Assembly: GCA_032718475.1 (NCBI GenBank) | Contig: JAUCBJ010003369.1 | Location: forward strand, 1 to 44,128 | From: Nemertoderma westbladi | Lineage: Eukaryota; Xenacoelomorpha; Nemertodermatida; Nemertodermatidae | Direction of reading: 5' to 3' | DNA length: 44,128 nt | In this document: piece after piece, positions 10,155 through 21,000 of the stretch | Layout of the letters: every line of letters begins with the position of its first letter | Position numbering within the stretch: position 1 is the stretch's first letter | Program-made: the position numbers and the translations under genes | The notes under the pieces: generated by a model | What the model was told of the DNA's origin: nothing | Databases searched by the model: none | What the model saw: only the letters and a program-made list of their open reading frames with translations

Positions 10155-11080
10155 AGATGGTTCTCTAGCGAAACCTTGGGGAACCTCTCTAGCAGCACCT
10201 TGGGGACCTCTATAGCAGCACCTTAGATAGGGACCTCTCTAGGAGCACCTTGGCTAGGGACCTCTCTAGCAACACTTTGGCTAGGGACCGCTCTAGCAGC
10301 ACTTTGGCTAGGGATCTCTATAGCAGCACCTTGGCTAGGGACCTCTCTAGCAGCACCTTGGCTAGGGACCTCTCTAGCAGCACTTTGGCTAGGGACCTCT
10401 CTAGCAGCACCTCGGCTAGGGACCTCTCTAGCAGCACCTCGGCTAGGGACCTCTCTAGCAGCACTTTGGCTAGGGACCTCTCTAGCAGCACCTTGGCTAG
10501 GGACCTCTCTAGCAGCACTTTGGCTAGGGACTTATCTAGCAGCACCTCGGCTAGGGGCCTCTCTAGCAGCACCTTGGTTAGGGACCTCTCTAGCAGCACT
10601 TTGGCTAGGGACCTCTCTAGCAGCACCTCGGCTAGGGGCCTCTCTAGCAGCACTTTGGCTAGGGACCTCTCTAGCAGCACCTTGGCTAGGGACCTCTCTA
10701 GCAGCACCTCGGCTAGGGACCTCTCTAGCAGCACCTTGGCTAGGGGCCTCTTTAGCAGCACCTTGGCTAGGGACCTCTCTAGCAGCACCTTGGCTAGGGA
10801 CCTCTCTCGCAGCACCTTGGCTAGGGACCTCTCTAGCAGCACCTTGGCTAGGGACCTCTCTACAGCTCTAGCAGCACCTTGGCTAGGGACCTCTCTAGCA
10901 GCACCTCGGCTAGGGACCTCTCTAGCAGCACTTTGGCTAGGGACCTCTCTAGCAGCACCTTGGCTAGGGACCTCTCTAGCAGCACCTTGGATAGGGAGCT
11001 CTCTAGCAGCACCTTGGCTAGGGAGCTCTTTAGCAGCACCTTGCTGCCTTGGCTAGGGACCTCTCTAGCAGTATCTTGGC
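10155..11080. repeat. 27-bp minisatellite in the GOLGA1 intron, over 30 copies
   Basis: The unit is CTCTCTAGCAGCACCTTGGC followed by TAGGGAC. Variants carry TCGGC or TTTGGC, GGGGCC for GGGACC, and rare base changes. Because 27 is divisible by three and the unit lacks stops in some frames, it creates long repetitive open frames on both strands (for example ARDLSSSTL on the plus strand). These are by-products of the repeat. Confidence 0.95.
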
Positions 11081-11550
11081 TGACTGGACTAGCACCGATT
11101 GGGTTGGGTTGTGAGAGGGAAATGCTGAAGCCTACGCCGACCGAAACTTAGAGTATAATTACTTTGGGGACCGACCTTTTATATACCGGTCAGCCGATAC
11201 TACACTACAGTACTGCAGTATTATATATATCCAACCAATATCTGATTATTGGGGGGAAGGAGCAGGTTACAGAGGCAGGCTTTTCTAACCAAAACAACAA
11301 ACAGCCACTTTACCAAATGAGGGAAAGGAGCAGGTTACATCGGCGGGCTTTTCTAACCAAAACAATACCGGTACACGATAACTTTACCAATTGTGAATTG
11401 ACGGAAACCATATGGTCAGACAGTCAGTAGTCACTCTATACTGCTATAACCTGATAACAAAAGCAATCAGGCATTCAAGCAATAGGTACAGGTACGCAGC
11501 TGTAGAATGACAATGACCGCAGGACTGAATGAGAAACGGTTGAAAAGGTC
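11081..11550. other. Intronic sequence with two motif copies
   Basis: Two diverged direct copies of about 75 bp (about 11255-11320 and 11322-11395) share GGAGCAGGTTACA and CTTTTCTAACCAAAACAA, followed by ACTTTACCAA. No exon was recognised on either strand. Confidence 0.5.
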
Positions 11551-11773
11551 GGTTATCGTTCATATGCGTACCGATGGTGTTACAGTGGTGGTGTTTTCTA
11601 ACCAAAACAATAAACTAATCTCCATTACTTAATTAACGGAAAGGAGCAGGTTACAGTGGTGGGCTTTTCTAACCAAAACAATAAACATTATCTCAATAAC
11701 ATAGGGTATTTCATACTTATAGTCTTATTTTTGCAATACGAAAATACCATCGGTACGCATATGAACTATAACT
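11551..11773. mobile_element. hAT-like MITE with 8-bp target duplication
   Basis: Inverted repeats at 11551-11580 and 11743-11773 share GTTCATATGCGTACCGATGG. They are flanked by the identical direct octamer AAAAGGTC at 11543-11550 and 11774-11781. An 8-bp target duplication with short inverted repeats is typical of hAT elements. The 223-bp body has no coding capacity and carries two copies of the TTTTCTAACCAAAACAATAA motif. Confidence 0.65.
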
Positions 11774-11869
11774 AAAAGGTCGCTCCCCAGAGTAATATGA
11801 CCCGAAACTTCTGAACTTACTGACTTAGGCTACTGCTGTACTGACAGACTGGTACTGCCCAGTGAAAAG

Positions 11870-12797
11870 TGCGCAAGCGTATCGCAAGCGTGCAACGCAG
11901 GCGTATCTGATGTGATTCCCAAGAGTTATGGCCCGACCTTTACGCAAGCGATCTACTTGAGTCGCATAAAAAGCCGCATAAAGTATACAAAGCCGCATAC
12001 AAAAAGTCGCATAAATATCACAACTTGCGTTCAGTCGCGCGATTCACTTGCGACTTTCAAGCGTCATGACGCATAAATATTGCAAAAATCTACTGGCTGT
12101 GATTTTTGTGTAATATATTGATATTGAGACCTTTGTGACAGAAAATATGATACAGTAGTTGATTATTCCACTACTGTTTGATACTAAGGGCTTCCATATC
12201 ATCCAATCATCTGCCTACTGTACTTACCTTACATTACTTTACATTACACTCTCTAGACATAGAACATTAGACATGCTGTATGAATCAATACTAGAAATGG
12301 TTGGTTATATAAAGGATAATACAAATAGATTAGAATAACCATGATACACTTTTAACTATTCCCTATACGGTAATTTTCAATTCTATAAAATATATTAATA
12401 TAATCTCTGTATTCGACAGCGTCAATTTTATATTTTAAAACTATTTACTTCTTGATAGGCAACTTTATTTTAATTAATAATCTTTAGTGTAATTAAAAAC
12501 ATGCGATGCGCATGGGAATTAACTCATGAGAATTGAGAATCTCATGCTGCCATGGTTTTACACATGCATAAAATAAGCGTTAAATGAGGTGTGATTGGTG
12601 ATTCCCATGCGATTTTCCTGCGCGGAATCACATGCGTAAATGAAATAAGTTGTGAATCGCATGCGCGGAATCGCTTCACTATTTTACATGTGAATCACAT
12701 GCGAATCACAAGAGTTTTATCGCTATTTATTGAGCCGCAATAAAAACGCATGACGCTTTAAAATCACTTGCGATACGCATAACGCATGCGTATTGTC
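11870..12797. mobile_element. CG-rich inverted-repeat element abutting the GOLGA1 splice donor
   Basis: The left end (TGCGCAAGCGTATCGCAAGC, about 11870) matches the reverse complement of the right end (about 12760-12796). Many short copies of GCGATT, CGCATG and TCGCATAAA fill both subterminal regions, with AT-rich sequence between, a layout common in non-autonomous DNA transposons. The right end stops a few bases from the GTAAGA donor of GOLGA1 exon 1. Target duplication not resolved. Confidence 0.5.
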
Positions 12798-12801
12798 TTA
12801 C

Positions 12802-13091
12802 CTCGCATTTTCGCGTTCCAACACGACGAGTCTCCCGTCGACCGATTCCCTTTCTCTTAAATTCGTCGCCGCGATATTCCGTCGTTCGGAGCGCAATCCA
12901 TCGGACCGTCTTCCCGACTCATTCGGTGTCTCTGATTGGCTACCAGATCCGTCAACAAGGCTGGTATTTAGACTCTCGGTCGAGGCACGACTTATACGGT
13001 AGAGATTCTCTGTGCTTCTCCTGGACGAAGAAAGCTTCGGTGTGACCGGACTCCCTTCCGTTTCTATTTTAGTTTTTAGCTTGGCAAACAT
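12802..13091 (-). CDS. GOLGA1: Golgin-97 homologue, first coding exon
   Basis: Begins with ATG at 13089-13091 and encodes MFAKLKTKI, the N-terminal signature of golgin-97 (MFAKLKKKI in vertebrates), then a Ser/Arg-rich low-complexity stretch (residues ~10-75) and the start of a coiled coil (RERESVDGRLVVLERENAR). The exon ends at 12802 with AG before GTAAGA on the reverse strand, leaving two bases of a codon, which pairs in phase with the exon ending at 10098. Together the two exons give about 665 residues, roughly 100 fewer than vertebrate golgin-97. Golgin-97 is a cytosolic protein recruited to the trans-Golgi; the conserved N-terminal segment is used for vesicle capture in studied animals. 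Confidence 0.85.
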
Positions 13092-13453
13092 GGTGATACC
13101 GGGTTATTATAACATCCAGACAAGATCTGCAGATAACCGGTCGCGCGGTCGGTAGCATCTGAGCATAGTCTTGACGAGTCTCTAGGCTGCTAGGCTCTGC
13201 TAGTAGCAGTAGGCGTACAGGTCAGCAGGTTGCTTAACATGTATATAACACTGAAAGTAGGTACCGATAGTCACTAGTCCAGCAGTCAGTACAGCAGTAG
13301 TACTGTACAGGCAGACAGGTGGCGGTAGTACCTTTCAGCCTTTGATCAGACAAAGACAGTACAGTATGTAAATACTGAAGTACAAATAATATCAGAATAT
13401 TACCGGTACGTACTAAAAGGTAGAACGATCTATAACGGGCTATAACGATCTAT
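13092..13453. promoter_or_regulatory. Presumed 5' flank of the GOLGA1 homologue
   Basis: The position upstream of the golgin-97 start codon makes this the likely 5' UTR and promoter on the reverse strand. I found no clear TATA box or CpG island. It has many GTACTG/CAGTAC motifs. Confidence 0.3.
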
Positions 13454-14088
13454 GGGGCCGTCCAAGTATGACGTCTGCACTTTTCCCCAAAATGTTGACC
13501 CCCTCTGCCCTCCCCCCCCCCCCCTAACTGCCTAAATCAGATGTCATCAGATAGTCGTTGACCCCCCCCCCCCCCCCTGCCCCCCCCCCCCCCCCTGCCC
13601 CCCTAAATCAGATTCAAAAATTTTTTTGTAATAAACTATTACTGTATTATATAATAATAGGCCTAGCTGCCTAGGGCTGTAGGGCCTATATGAACCGGTA
13701 GAGGTACCGGTACTGCAGTCTCTGGTCTCTAACAATCATTTGCTTAGGATTATGTTTCATTTTCAGGCGAACCCCAGTACCCCAGTCCAGTAGCACACGT
13801 CCTAATCACTGAAACATATTGACTGGTCTGCTGGTAACTGAAACAGAAGGTCGTGCTACCACGGCTCTACGCCTCTACGGCAGTACGGGCCTTCGAACAA
13901 TTAAAATAGGCAAGCTATTTACTCTTATTTACGCTATATCTCTTCTAGAACCTATAAATGAACATGCTGACGTCAGATTTTGGCTGACCCCCTCCCCTCC
14001 CCTCATCAGCACGTCATCAGATTTTCCCAACCCCCCCTCCCCCCCCCCCCCCCTGCCTAAAGGGCTGACGTCAAACTTGGGCGGCCCC
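13454..14088. mobile_element. GGGGCC-ended MITE with C-rich arms
   Basis: The left end GGGGCCGTCCAAGTATGACG matches the reverse complement of the right end (GGGGCCGCCCAAGTTTGACG). TAT occurs on both flanks (13451-13453 and 14089-14091), a possible 3-bp target duplication, although the flanks are themselves repetitive (TATAACGGGCTATA on both sides). Inside each end are TGACGTC-like motifs and C runs: C13 at 13512-13524, C16 at 13562-13577 and 13580-13595, C15 at 14039-14053. Small elements with this GGGGCCGTCCA terminus recur in invertebrate genomes. No coding capacity. Confidence 0.65.
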
Positions 14089-14642
14089 TATAACGGGCTA
14101 TAATTTTCTATAAACAAGCTCAGAAGCTATAACCACCTATACCAGTATAACGAGCTATAATATGAAAATTTACAATAAAAAAAACATATTTTAGCATGGA
14201 TTTATTTTCCTAGTCAGTAATTTAATTAAGCAATTTGGTTTTTTTAGTCCATACTGCTTTTCATCTTTTTGGTAACATGAAATCAGTCATTACTTCATTA
14301 GTCAGCATATATATTCCTTAGTCAGGTACCCCCCGGTACTGTACGGTACTGCAGTAGTGGAGCAGTACCGTACTGAGTAAGTTTGGCGGTCTGGCTCTGG
14401 CTACTACAGTCTGACAGCAGGGTGAGTGAGGGAGACTTGAACCCCAAAACTTATAATCGTTCTAAAGAACAGATAAATGCATTTTTCAATGCCGTTTGGA
14501 CTTTATCACATTAGATTTATGATTGCTATGTGACAGTTTAGGAATTATTAAAACCAATAACCTGTGGCTAACCACAAACCTAATGGCTAAAACCCGTGCC
14601 TAAACCAGGCCAAAACCAGTGGCTAAAACCAATAACCTAACC
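14089..14642. other. Repetitive spacer, no gene seen
   Basis: Includes short CTATAA-type repeats just after the MITE (14089-14165) and a region of imperfect GTGGCTAAAACCA units at about 14555-14640 directly before the LINE fragment. No coding sequence. Confidence 0.5.
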
Positions 14643-15884
14643 TGTGGCGTCCCTCAGGGTTCTACTCTTTCCCCCATCCTATTCCTTTTATATATTAATA
14701 ATAATAATAATATATAATAATAATGGCTTATTAACGTGCCCCCTTCTAACATTAGTCATGCAGAGGGCACCGTAATCAAATGTATAGTTCTGCACATTAT
14801 TTAAATACAAATACTAATTAATTATTACAAACTTATATTTACAACACACATTAAAAATACAAGGGATTTAAAATTATTACATCAAGTTATCGGAAAATAA
14901 TTTACGATTATTTAAAAAACAAACAGTACTAATTTAAAAAATATAAGTTCTTCCATTACAAATTTGCAAAGATAACCGATTCCATAAATAGCAAAGTTGT
15001 ACGACCTGATTAACGACCTGCCTAATGCGTCAAACCTACTCTTAATGTTATTTGCTGATGATACTACGCTTTTCCAATCCTCATCGAATGCATTTTCCCT
15101 TCTAACGACTACCAACCAGGAACTTGACAAGATCGCTGATTGGCTTATTGCTAACCGCCTCTCCTTAAACTTAACAAAGACGGAATACACTATATTTTCT
15201 AATACTCTAACTGACCCGACTAATCTCCCCCAACTATCGATACAAAATAAGCTAATTAAATCCACTAACAATTCTAAAATACTAGGAATCTGGGTTGACA
15301 ACAAACTCACCTGGAAAACTCATATACAGTATATACTCAAGAAAATTTCAAAAACGACAGGACTCTTCTATAAACTCCGGCACATGTTTCCCCTCCATAT
15401 TCTGCGCCAGCTATATTTTACCCTAATCCACCCATACATACACTATGGACTATGGGGAGGTACTCACTCAACTACCTTAAAACCGCTACGCACTAAAATC
15501 AATAAATTCCTACGTTGTATTACCTTCAGTCACTCCCAAGCGTCCTCCAACCTGCTATATAAATCTCTCAACATACTCCCCCTTGATTTATTGTTTAAGC
15601 ACCAAGTGTCCTTGTTTATGTTCGACATTCACACTAACTCCATCCCTCCTAACTCTGACCATGGTCAGCTCTTTTCTAAAACATCAACAGTACATAGCTA
15701 TGCTACTCGTGCTGCAACTAATCTCAATTTTTATACCCCCCTTGTTAGACTTTCTTCCACACAACGATCCATGAGTTTCTTGGGCCCATCTATATGGAAC
15801 TCAATCCCAGTGATTATAAAAAATAAAAGCACAAAGAGGACTTTCTCAAAATATCTCAAGCAATACTACCTATCTAAACTATAA
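14643..15884 (+). pseudogene. 5'-truncated non-LTR retrotransposon reverse transcriptase, interrupted
   Basis: The segment opens with CGVPQGSTLSPILF, the reverse-transcriptase motif just before the catalytic loop, so everything upstream is missing, as in most LINE copies. After about 18 codons it is broken by an insert (14699-15008). It then resumes in the same frame with INDLPNAS, the active-site box LFADDTTLF, and motifs LSLNLTKTEY and LGIWVDNKLTW. The C-terminus has the TRAATNLNF and SFLGPSIWNSIP segments usual for CR1/L2/Rex-like LINEs. The downstream ORF runs without a stop to 15882-15884. It cannot be functional because endonuclease and the N-terminal RT are absent. Confidence 0.8.
14699..15008 (-). 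mobile_element. Nested retroposon fragment inside the LINE RT
   Basis: About 310 bp flanked by ATTAA at 14694-14698 and 15009-15013, consistent with a target duplication. The insert begins with an AAT-rich microsatellite, as expected for the tail of a reverse-oriented LINE or SINE 3' end, followed by GGCTTATTAACGTGCCCCCT. Family not identified. Confidence 0.55.
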
Positions 15885-16388
15885 CTAACAATAACTTTAA
15901 CTTAATTTTGTAATTCTAAGCGTACCCATTCTTAGTTACACTACTATTGTTGTAACCACAATAATAGTGTACCACTAATACCGTATCAACATCCATTATA
16001 GATTTCTTCATTCGGCGGCTGCCGCATTCCTATCTAACTAACTTTTCTTTTTATCTTCTATTATTTACAGTACTATCTTCAAATCTGTAGGACACAGATC
16101 TGGAACCTACCTACCCCCCCCCCCCCCCCCCCCCCCCCCTACAATAGGGTGGTGGCAACTACTAGCCCTGCTACTAGCTATCATCCTATTCCTTCCTTCT
16201 GTGACCTTCATCAAACTTATTTCACTCATAAGTGCAATTTTACTCATAAAAGGATGGAAGAATTAAATTGAAATTTAATTGAATATTTCGTATTTTCGAT
16301 AATGCGTCAAGTCTACCACCTAGGGTGGGAGACTTGAACTTGAACCCCCATTCGCAATTTTTTAAATTCGTACAAAAATCCATTAGAG
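15885..16388. other. LINE 3' flank with C26 tract
   Basis: Probably begins with the 3' UTR of the LINE fragment; includes the inverted pair CACTACTATTGTTG / CAATAATAGTG near 15942-15972. An uninterrupted run of 26 C lies at 16114-16139. No gene. Confidence 0.5.
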
Positions 16389-16401
16389 GTGAAATAATTA
16401 C

Positions 16402-16660
16402 ATGTGGGGCGAGCCACGAAGTGACTGAGCCTTAGCGTAGGGGTACCATTAATCAACCTGTCGTTCTGTGGGGCGAGCCACGAAGTGAGTGAGCCTTAGC
16501 GTAGGGGTACCATTAATCAACCTGTCGTTCTGTCGAGATTTTTGCAGTGTTCAATTTTAAACATTAATAACTCGGCCAAACGGTTATCTATCCAAACTTC
16601 ATTATGTAGTCTGGCAAAAGTTTAGAAATTGTCCGAGTTGAATTTCCGTTTGGCCTTCGA
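16402..16660. repeat. Dispersed repeat with a 67-bp tandem duplication
   Basis: TGTGGGGCGAGCCACGAAGT begins at 16402 and again about 67 bases later, each copy running to ACCTGTCGTTCTGT. Downstream AATAACTCGG and GGCAAAAGTTTAGAAA are shared with a diverged copy at about 40713-40890, showing a repeat family of at least 180 bp. Confidence 0.7.
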
Positions 16661-16867
16661 GAAGCGAAGATAATAGCAGTTAATTAGTTAATTAAGTTGA
16701 TTAGGGTAAAAACAGCATTTTCAACCTGCCTTTTAAAGGAAATTAAGTATTTTATAGTATATGATTTCAATAATTATACTTAAAAATTATACAGATGTAT
16801 TCCCTATACCCCATTCCATTATAGTTTTTAATTAGTTCAAGTGATTTGCTTTAATAAATGTGCCTTT

Positions 16868-17992
16868 TGTTTGCGCTTTTAAGACCTTTGACAGTTTAAC
16901 CTGCCAAAATTAGAATGTCTTTTGGATGATAGATAGTCTTTAGCCTATGACGAGTATTTGATACACTACATTAGCCGAAGCCAGTCTATGCGCAATCATT
17001 CACCCGTTGGATATACCCGGGAGACTGAGTTCGGAGCTTAATGATTGATGGTGTAAGCCTACCGTATTATTCGACTGATCGTAATATATAATCTCTGACA
17101 AATATTATTCACTTTCGGGAAATATTAACAGTTCCTTTAGGACGTGGCGCTCTAAATATGTAAACAGAGTTATGACTTAAACTAGACACAACGAAAAGGC
17201 TATAGATTCACGTATATGGCGCATTCTTTAGGAGATGCTTTGTTATCAGTTACACTCATACACAATGCTGCACAATACTGCACACTAATCTGCCGACCTT
17301 CACTAAATTTAGTCACGTATAAAGAGAGCAACAGACAATTTATGTTGGGCATATGAAATAGCATTAGATTCACTTCAAACCACTCAACATAGGTCGCAAT
17401 CGTTTATCTGTAACCGGTCTCTCTAACCTTTAGTATATCAAGAAGGTGGGGTGTCTGACTATTGATCAGTATTCCGATATAATATTTCATCAACAAATAT
17501 AATGAATAACCGACAGTAAAAGCAGTAAAGTTAAGGTATGAATTCGTTTGATAACAGATATACGTTCTATAATTAAGCCTACTAATGTAAGACTAAAGAC
17601 TGAAACACGGAGGTGCCAAAAGCCGATGTTCTTAGGCTCTGGGCAAAAACATAACACTGAACTACTGAGTTCTGTATCCACCTCCAACACAGAGACAAAA
17701 AACGCTCTGATTGGTCAACCGAACAACGAGAGAACAAAGAAACAAAGAAATGTCGACGTGGCAATATCAGCTGTTAGCCGTCGTCATGGTAGCGACACTG
17801 TTTTCAAGAGTATCTAGCTTATCGCGTCACGAGATTGCGGATTATGTCCTCTAAAGTACGAATACAGAAGAAATGACTTTTATGTCCTCTAAAACACCAG
17901 TACAGCAAGGACACGGCCCTTTTATGCCTGGTAAACCAACTACAGAGTACTTTAAGGGAAAATAACCGGTTAATGACGCAAAAGCTTTTACA
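16868..17992 (-). repeat. 3' LTR of the BEL/Pao-like element
   Basis: On the coding strand it starts TGTAAAAGC and ends GCGCAAACA, the standard TG...CA termini. It is the same length as the other LTR and no difference was noticed on reading both. On the coding strand a TATA-like CATAAAAG (17919-17926) follows the start by about 70 bases, and TTTAGAGGACATAA occurs twice about 45 bases apart. Confidence 0.95.
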
Positions 17993-18000
17993 CCGCTCCC
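17993..18000 (-). other. Polypurine-tract-like primer site
   Basis: On the coding strand GGGAGCGG lies directly against the TGT of the 3' LTR, the place where plus-strand DNA synthesis is primed in LTR retroelements. It has one C, so it is short and imperfect. Confidence 0.5.
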
Positions 18001-18070
18001 AGAAAATGGGATTTAAGTCTATAAAATATAACAAATCACAGTTTCTAAAATATAAAAATACTCTAAACAG

Positions 18071-21000
18071 TTAGTCTTTCTTACGCGGACGGCGTTTACG
18101 CAGTTTTTTGAGGCTAGTAAGAGTCCTTTTCTCTTTGGGGCGAGCCACTTTACTAGGAGGGCTGTAACTCCTGGGTGAAGGGTGCAATACAATTGCATCA
18201 GAAGGTTTCGGATTGCGATCGGTGTATCCGCCGGTCGAAGTACCTGGTTGATCGATATCAACTTCCGTGGAGCGAGGTCTAACAGCCTTTAGGGCGCGCC
18301 TCAGGACAGCAGCCCCTACGGGTCCTTGACGGGTTGTCTGGGCAATGGCGGTAGGCGGACCGTGGGTGGTAAGAAACTTCCTTGGTTTAATAGTTCTTTC
18401 CAGCTCGCGTTCTCGGGCTCGATATTCATAGGGCCGTCGAGATACTTCCTGTAACTCAGGGTGTGAGTTGATAAATAAATCGCCATACTCAGGGTCTTGA
18501 CGGATATAATTGATCAAATGGTATGAAGTAATATCGTTAGGATTGACGTTCCTAAGGTATCTTCTAACAAATTTAGTGGAAATACACTCACCAACACGCT
18601 TCATTAGCTCGTAACTCGGTATGCGTGTTTTTTGTTCCACAGACGCTAATAAATAAGGATGGAACGCGTAAACTCCCTCGTAAGAGCGTCCAGGGTAGTA
18701 TCGATGACGGGACTCACAGTGTAAATCCGCGTTAGCTTCCCAAGCTCGGATGTAGCGCAGGGTAATCATTTCATCTACGCTCTCTAAATCGTGATTAAAG
18801 GGGCAATTATAACTGGCATGTCCTTTAAGTTGACAGTGGTGGCATTGAGTCATAAATTGGGGGCAGACTGCAAAAATATGAGAGTTATTAAGTCTGCAAT
18901 ACGCACAATATATCTCCATCATTGGTTGTTCGTGGAAATAGGAACAGGGTACGTCTGAGTCCATAGGAGTGAAATGGTCTCTCGATGCGCATAATCGACA
19001 ACGTTTTCGAGAAACATAGTTAGTGTGTCGATAATCGTATGCGGTGAGACATTGTGGACCTTGATACCACTCTAAGACGTAGTCGTTATCGCTGCTCCGG
19101 GGCGCTGTAGGCTGAATCGCTTCAGCTTCTAAGCATATTGGTTTGTCTTCCAATTGCATAGCTGAGGTAGGTGCGGCTGTCTCCGCAAGCGGACCCACTG
19201 TCTGAACTTCGACGACAGAATAACCCGTGGGTATTCGGGGTCTTTGTATAACAGATGAGTGCAAGTTCTGTATACAAACGTCCTGAAAAAGGGCAAATCC
19301 CGCGCTGTTTAGCTTCTCCGCCGCTGAGTCTCTCAGGCTGAGTTTGGTCAGAGCGCGGTCCTTGAACTGACTATCAACGTTACGGAACGGAGTCAGAAAG
19401 CGCCTGAAACATTCAAAGCGGATGAATTTATTGTGTTCATCTAACTTGGCGAGTTTGGTTCCAAGTATTAAGGGATGGGCGCGTATGGTACGACTGCACA
19501 CATCGGCTAGCCAACCGGCAAGTGCTGCGTTTTCAAAGATCGTGTATATAGCTAAGGAGGGACGAAGTGGAACACTCATAAAGCTATACACGGCGCCAGG
19601 TGCGGTCAATGGTCCATCAAAGTATAAACGAGAATAATGATCTCCGTATACTTGTTGGTAATTTATAGGATTTCCAACCTTGAAATTCCATCCGTATTCT
19701 TGAAAGGCAAGATGTCCGATGGAGGTTCGTTGTACTTTAGTAATTCCGCTGGGTGTATTGGCATACATAGTGCGGAAGAAACCTCGGCCTTCTGCCCAAG
19801 GAGCAATCAGCTGAGTATCAACGAAGGGGTATGGAATGTTCTCCATGTTCCGAAAGTCGTTCTGTAGGTCTCCATAAACAGCTGAGCCGATTTTAAGGAT
19901 TCCTTCGTTAAACAGCATCTCGAGCACGGGTTGGGGTAACATCGATCCATCGATACCCATGGCCGGCTTGCGCTCGGTGTCGGTGACGTAACGCTGCGCG
20001 AGTTCAAATTGTCCATGTCGGAGTTTCTTTTGTATCTCAGTAAGAGTTTCAAAAGAATAATCAATAACGTCGGAACACGCTCGAGTAAATACGTGGGTAG
20101 AACCAGCGAGTCCTCGTATGTGTATCATCCGCGTAGTTCCAAGTTCTCCAACCGGAACGCTACCTTCGTTATCGTAAGTGACAACTCCATACATCTCGAT
20201 AACGTTAAGAGTTTCGTTCCACTCTTTAGTGGCGTTTTCGAGTGTCATTCCCACAGGATGCCACAAGGTAGCACATTCGCTAGCATTAGGTAGGTCTTTA
20301 TACTTTAAATATTGTGTAGTATGTGTTTCCTCATCTCCATATCGTTGTATTCTTTCCTCCTCGAATAACACATCAAGATTCCAGTGTACTAAACGAGTTT
20401 TGATGAATCCATCAAGATTATACGGAGGTATTGTTTCTTTCTCTATTCTGGAAACATTATATGGTTTTCGAAACGAGTTTACTTTAACTAACTGATCCAG
20501 ATGTTTCTGCAGTTGTTCGAGTTCAACAAGATCGAGAGGGTTTATTAACGGTAGAAACTTCAGACTATGTGTAGGATCTTCCGGTTTTACCATGTAATAT
20601 TGTTTTAGATTGACGTAATAAGGATGATCTTTGATCCCATAAAACGAGTCCGGTAAAGGTCTAGCGCGTATGTTTACATCGTGTACCATGCGACGGACAA
20701 GATCGGCTCTATTGTCCGGAGGTTCAACGAGTATACCATCGACACGAGCGGGTTCGATGGGCGGACGCTGCAACAGAGGAGCGTCGGCGATAAGATCACG
20801 AGATCTTAGGTTGATATCAACCGGTTGGGGTTGTGCCGTCGCAAAAAGTTTGTCTCCGAAATGGGGAACCATCGAGGGATGAAGAATGGTTTTAGAGTAG
20901 AGATCCGTCATAAGGATTTGCGCTTCGGGTTGAGCTAAAGCCGCTTCTTCTCTCTCATCCAGTTCTATATGTCTCTCCTCGAGCTGATTCTCCTCCGCTT

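Larger units (their letters stand above)
10099..12801 (-). other. GOLGA1 intron, repeat-filled
   Basis: Bounded on the reverse strand by AG|GTAAGA at the donor (12801) and TTTATTTCAG at the acceptor (10099). Exon 1 ends after two bases of a codon and the last exon begins with one base, so direct splicing keeps frame. The intron contains a 27-bp minisatellite, a MITE, a CG-rich inverted-repeat element and dispersed motif copies. Known golgin-97 proteins have extra coiled coil between the two encoded parts, so short additional exons may be hidden here; I could not identify any. Confidence 0.75.

Noticed and set aside
10250-11151. Repetitive ARDLSSSTL and LLERSLAKV frames
   Set aside because: Consequence of the 27-bp tandem unit lacking stops; no start context, domain or splice support.
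17490-17817. Short ORFs within the LTR (also at 33942-34269)
   Set aside because: Identical in both LTRs only because the LTRs are copies; no protein features.
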